From Dehalococcoidia bacterium (lineage in GTDB: Bacteria > Chloroflexota > Dehalococcoidia > Lucifugimonadales > UBA3495): a DNA stretch of 7,624 nucleotides. The stretch lies in assembly GCA_003523055.1 (NCBI GenBank), contig DPHC01000002.1, positions 144,528 through 152,151 of the forward strand, written 5' to 3'. Positions 5,303 through 7,624 of this stretch are shown here, one piece after another; position 1 is the stretch's first letter; each line of letters opens with the position of its first letter. The notes under the pieces were generated by a model. It had not been told where the DNA came from. It saw nothing but the letters and a program-made list of their open reading frames with translations, and made no database searches. A program made the translations under genes and the position numbers.

Positions 5303-6760
5303 TTAAAGCTCTGGTCTTTGACGATGCCATTCAGTGTGTTGTTCAAAGGCATAGCCTATGTCATACAATGTTTTTTCAGACAGCCGAGGCCCGACAATTT
5401 GCATTCCTATGGGCAAGCCACCTGACATACCGCATGGTACAGACAGGCCAGGCAATCCAGCCATGTTAGCAGGTATTGTACAAATATCATTCATATACAT
5501 AGCCATCGGGTCTAACATTTTTTCTCCGACTCCAAACGCTACAGACGGAGTGGTAGGGCAAACAATAGCATCTATTATTTTGAAGGTTTCCTCAAATTCT
5601 TGTTTAATGATGGTTCTCACCTTCTGTGCTTTTAAGTAGTACGCATCATAATATCCCGATGACAAAGCATAGGTTCCTATCATCATTCTCCTCTTGACTT
5701 CGGTACCAAATCCTTGAGCTCGGCTCAATCTCATAGCTTCCCACATGTCATCAGTGTCCAAAAAAGAATGTCCATATTTAACACCGTCATAACGGGCCAA
5801 ATTAGAAGAACATTCAGAAGGCGCTATGATGTAATAACATGACAGCGCATACTCTGTATGCGGTAAACTAATCTCTATAATTTCGGCACCCAAACTTTCT
5901 AAAACTTTTACTGCCTCAAGAACTGAAGTTTTCACTGCCGGGTCAATACCATCGACAAAGTATTCCTTAGGGATACCAATTTTGAGACCTTTTACGTTGC
6001 CTGTTATCTGGGGAGTCAATTTGTTAGTGAAACCTGTGAGGCTTGTTGCATCATGGCTATCGTGTCCCATGATTGAATCAAGTACAATGGCGTTGTCTTT
6101 AACGGTTTTAGTAATTGGGCCAATTTGATCCAACGAAGAAGCAAAGGCAATTAAACCATATCTACTCACTAGCCCATATGTTGGTTTCAAACCCACAACA
6201 CCGCAGAGAGCTGCAGGTTGCCGTATACTGCCACCGGTGTCAGACCCTATAGAAAACAACACTTGGCCTGCTGCTACCGATGCCGCAGCTCCTCCGCTAC
6301 TACCACCGGGAACACGAGTCAGGTCCCATGGGTTAAAGGTCGGATGGAAAGCAGAATTTTCACATGATGAACCCATAGCAAATTCATCCATGTTACCTTT
6401 GCCTATAGTCACAGCCTTGACGCTGTTCAATTTTTCTACAACAGTTGCATTATAAGCAGGTATAAATCCCTTGAGCATTTGTGATCCGCATGTCGTTTCG
6501 ATACCTTTAGTGCACAACAAATCCTTAAGCTGCATAGGAATTCCCGTCAGAAATTCAGTGGATCCTTGCTGAATCTGCAAATCTGCTTCTTTTGCAGAAT
6601 TGCGGGCTACGTTTTCTGTGATGGTAATAAATGATTGAATTTTTGTCTCAGTACTGTTAACTCTACCTAAACAAGATTCCGTCAATTCAACAGATGAAAA
6701 ATCTTTTTTATGCAAACCATCAAAAGCGTCTGATATGTTTAATTCCCATAAATCGGCCAT
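5303..6760 (-). CDS. gatA: Aspartyl/glutamyl-tRNA amidotransferase subunit A
   Basis: GatA is the glutaminase subunit of GatCAB, which converts misacylated Glu-tRNA(Gln) and Asp-tRNA(Asn) to Gln- and Asn-tRNA using ammonia released from glutamine. The 485 residues match the usual length. The amidase-signature Ser-cisSer-Lys triad is complete: Lys79 in QLKD, Ser154 in GGSSGG and Ser178 in TGGS, the same numbers as in Staphylococcus aureus GatA. NMDEFAMGSS (123-132) and the later FGxExKRR and YDAYYxKAQxVR segments are typical GatA features that separate it from general amidases. It starts eight bases after gatC with AAGGGA four bases before its ATG, so the pair is co-translated. The expected gatB does not follow; an unrecognised gene does, so gatB must be elsewhere. 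Confidence 0.97.
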   Translation of the reverse strand: MADLWELNISDAFDGLHKKDFSSVELTESCLGRVNSTETKIQSFITITENVARNSAKEADLQIQQGSTEFLTGIPMQLKDLLCTKGIETTCGSQMLKGFIPAYNATVVEKLNSVKAVTIGKGNMDEFAMGSSCENSAFHPTFNPWDLTRVPGGSSGGAAASVAAGQVLFSIGSDTGGSIRQPAALCGVVGLKPTYGLVSRYGLIAFASSLDQIGPITKTVKDNAIVLDSIMGHDSHDATSLTGFTNKLTPQITGNVKGLKIGIPKEYFVDGIDPAVKTSVLEAVKVLESLGAEIIEISLPHTEYALSCYYIIAPSECSSNLARYDGVKYGHSFLDTDDMWEAMRLSRAQGFGTEVKRRMMIGTYALSSGYYDAYYLKAQKVRTIIKQEFEETFKIIDAIVCPTTPSVAFGVGEKMLDPMAMYMNDICTIPANMAGLPGLSVPCGMSGGLPIGMQIVGPRLSEKTLYDIGYAFEQHTEWHRQRPEL

Positions 6761-6768
6761 ATTATCCC

Positions 6769-7059
6769 TTATTCAATAACTCTTTTTACTTTGATGAACA
6801 TTCCATTTCGATCAGGCGCATTCATCAATACCTCTTCCTGATCCAAAGAGGCAGAGGACTCGTCGATTCTCATGATAGTAACCAGGTCTCCGATATGGCC
6901 GGTAGGCTCTATTCCGTCGGTGTCTACGAGTTGCAAGTTTTTAAACTCTTCAACAAGTCCATTTAATTGCCCAGCGAATAATTGAGACTCATCGGAGTTT
7001 AGATCTATTCTAATAAGTGACGCCAGATGTTCAATCAGTTTTTGATTTATTTCAGACAT
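6769..7059 (-). CDS. gatC: Aspartyl/glutamyl-tRNA amidotransferase subunit C
   Basis: GatC is the small subunit that wraps around GatA and GatB and stabilises the amidotransferase. The 96 residues have the family pattern: an N-terminal helix with HLASLIRIDL (11-20), a second helix FAGQLNGLVEEFKNL (28-42), then VDTDGIEPTGH (45-55), and a C-terminal tail with APDRNGMFIKVKRVIE, where the MFIKVKRVIE end is characteristic because it packs on GatA. AAAGG lies eight to twelve bases before the ATG at 7059 and overlaps the tail of the SDR gene. Its stop is eight bases before gatA. The order SDR-gatC-gatA shows it is part of a longer minus-strand row. Confidence 0.96.
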   Translation of the reverse strand: MSEINQKLIEHLASLIRIDLNSDESQLFAGQLNGLVEEFKNLQLVDTDGIEPTGHIGDLVTIMRIDESSASLDQEEVLMNAPDRNGMFIKVKRVIE

Positions 7060-7073
7060 CGCATATACCTTTC

Positions 7074-7624
7074 TTAATTCATTTCACTGCCACCAGAAAC
7101 ACTGATGGACAGGCCCGTAAGATAATCAGATTCTTTGGAACACAAAAAAGCGGCTGTATTTGCTATGTCATTTCCTTGAGCCACTCTACCTAACGGAACA
7201 ACTTGAGACCTCTCCTGTAACATCTCAGACCTATATTCTTCTCCTGATTCACCTTCATTTGCTAGCGCTGCAGCTATGAAATCAACTCTTTCTGTATCTA
7301 CTAATCCCGGGCATATTGCATTCACATTTATATTATACTGACCCACTTCTTTCGCCAAAGATTGTGTGAATCCGATTAAAGCAAATTTAGAAGCACAGTA
7401 GGCGGCATATTTAGCAATACCTTTTTTCCCTGCTCCAGAGGAGATAACCACTATTTTGCCGCCTGTGCCTTGTTTAATCATTTTCTGCACCACTGCCTGA
7501 GTACATAAAAAAGTTCCTTTGACGTTTACTCTAAGCACTAAATCTAATGCTTCTTCTTCTAAATCTACCACTAATACCCGATCTTTACCTGGGCGTGACC
7601 CAGCATTGTTAACCAAAATATCTA
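7074..7624 (-). CDS. Short-chain dehydrogenase/reductase (SDR), 5' end cut by window edge
   Basis: A classical SDR NAD(P)-dependent oxidoreductase, of which 182 C-terminal residues are visible. Counting from the first visible codon, NNAG lies at 5-8, the catalytic Asn33 in RVNVKGTF, Ser62 in ISSGAG, and the YxxxK pair Tyr75 and Lys79 in YCASK. CPGLVDT follows, and the end GLSISVSGGSEMN is the usual nucleotide-side C-terminus. The N-terminal TGxxxGxG Rossmann motif is outside the window. The full length is probably about 250-265 residues. It resembles FabG-like and sugar or aldehyde dehydrogenases, and substrate cannot be read from what is visible. Because ThDP decarboxylase genes lie in the same row, reduction of a sulfo- or phosphono-acetaldehyde is a possibility worth testing, as known for the SDR IsfD. 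The TTG near the edge is an internal Leu, not a start. Confidence 0.92.
   Translation of the reverse strand, partial: DILVNNAGSRPGKDRVLVVDLEEEALDLVLRVNVKGTFLCTQAVVQKMIKQGTGGKIVVISSGAGKKGIAKYAAYCASKFALIGFTQSLAKEVGQYNINVNAICPGLVDTERVDFIAAALANEGESGEEYRSEMLQERSQVVPLGRVAQGNDIANTAAFLCSKESDYLTGLSISVSGGSEMN

Noticed and set aside
5303..6760. General amidase instead of GatA
   Set aside because: A gatC gene lies eight bases upstream and the GatA-specific segments and triad numbering are present, so the tRNA amidotransferase subunit is much better supported.
1..7624. CRISPR arrays, tRNA or rRNA genes, insertion sequences, origins
   Set aside because: No regularly spaced repeats, cloverleaf or rRNA-like sequence, transposase frames or terminal inverted repeats were found by reading both strands. 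The genes are closely packed, leaving little room for such elements.

Overview
The window is AT-rich bacterial DNA with Shine-Dalgarno starts, a GatC-GatA pair and a DtxR/MntR-type regulator. The mix of a ComD/ComE-like thiamine diphosphate (ThDP) decarboxylase, an SDR dehydrogenase and an iron-type ABC ATPase at low GC fits a marine heterotroph. A marine Chloroflexota such as SAR202 is one possibility, but that is a weak impression and nothing here proves the lineage.

Layout. From 1 to 2130 a short plus-strand unit runs: about 173 bases of AT-rich leader with a cluster of TTAA motifs and an extended -10 promoter, then an FbpC/PotA-type ABC transporter ATPase, then one base later a DtxR-family metal-dependent repressor. 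From the right edge back to 2120, everything is on the minus strand and closely packed, in transcription order: a partial short-chain dehydrogenase (cut by the window edge), gatC, gatA, a 382-residue protein I do not recognise, the two subunits of a sulfopyruvate/phosphonopyruvate decarboxylase-like enzyme (pyrimidine-binding subunit, then diphosphate-binding subunit), a 61-residue two-helix membrane protein, a strong hairpin with a T-run, and finally a second, divergent copy of the diphosphate-binding subunit. The two units converge and overlap by 11 bases at 2120-2130.

How it may work. The plus-strand pair looks like metal uptake coupled to its own metal sensor, although no permease or binding protein is visible. 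In the minus-strand unit, gatC and gatA encode two subunits of the tRNA amidotransferase, and gatB is not here. The adjacent alpha/beta subunits form one ThDP enzyme predicted to decarboxylate a 2-oxo acid carrying a sulfonate or phosphonate. The SDR could act on the resulting aldehyde, but this is inference.

The most interesting points are: (1) the last minus-strand gene is a paralogue of the diphosphate-binding subunit that has lost the GxMG and GDG signatures, so it may be a pseudoenzyme or regulatory subunit; (2) it sits directly behind a terminator-like hairpin that can be exchanged for a small hairpin covering its ribosome binding site; (3) the DtxR-type regulator has Asn and His where DtxR has its Met and Cys iron ligands; (4) an unrecognised 382-residue protein lies between gatA and the decarboxylase. 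I saw no CRISPR array, tRNA, rRNA, insertion sequence or origin.
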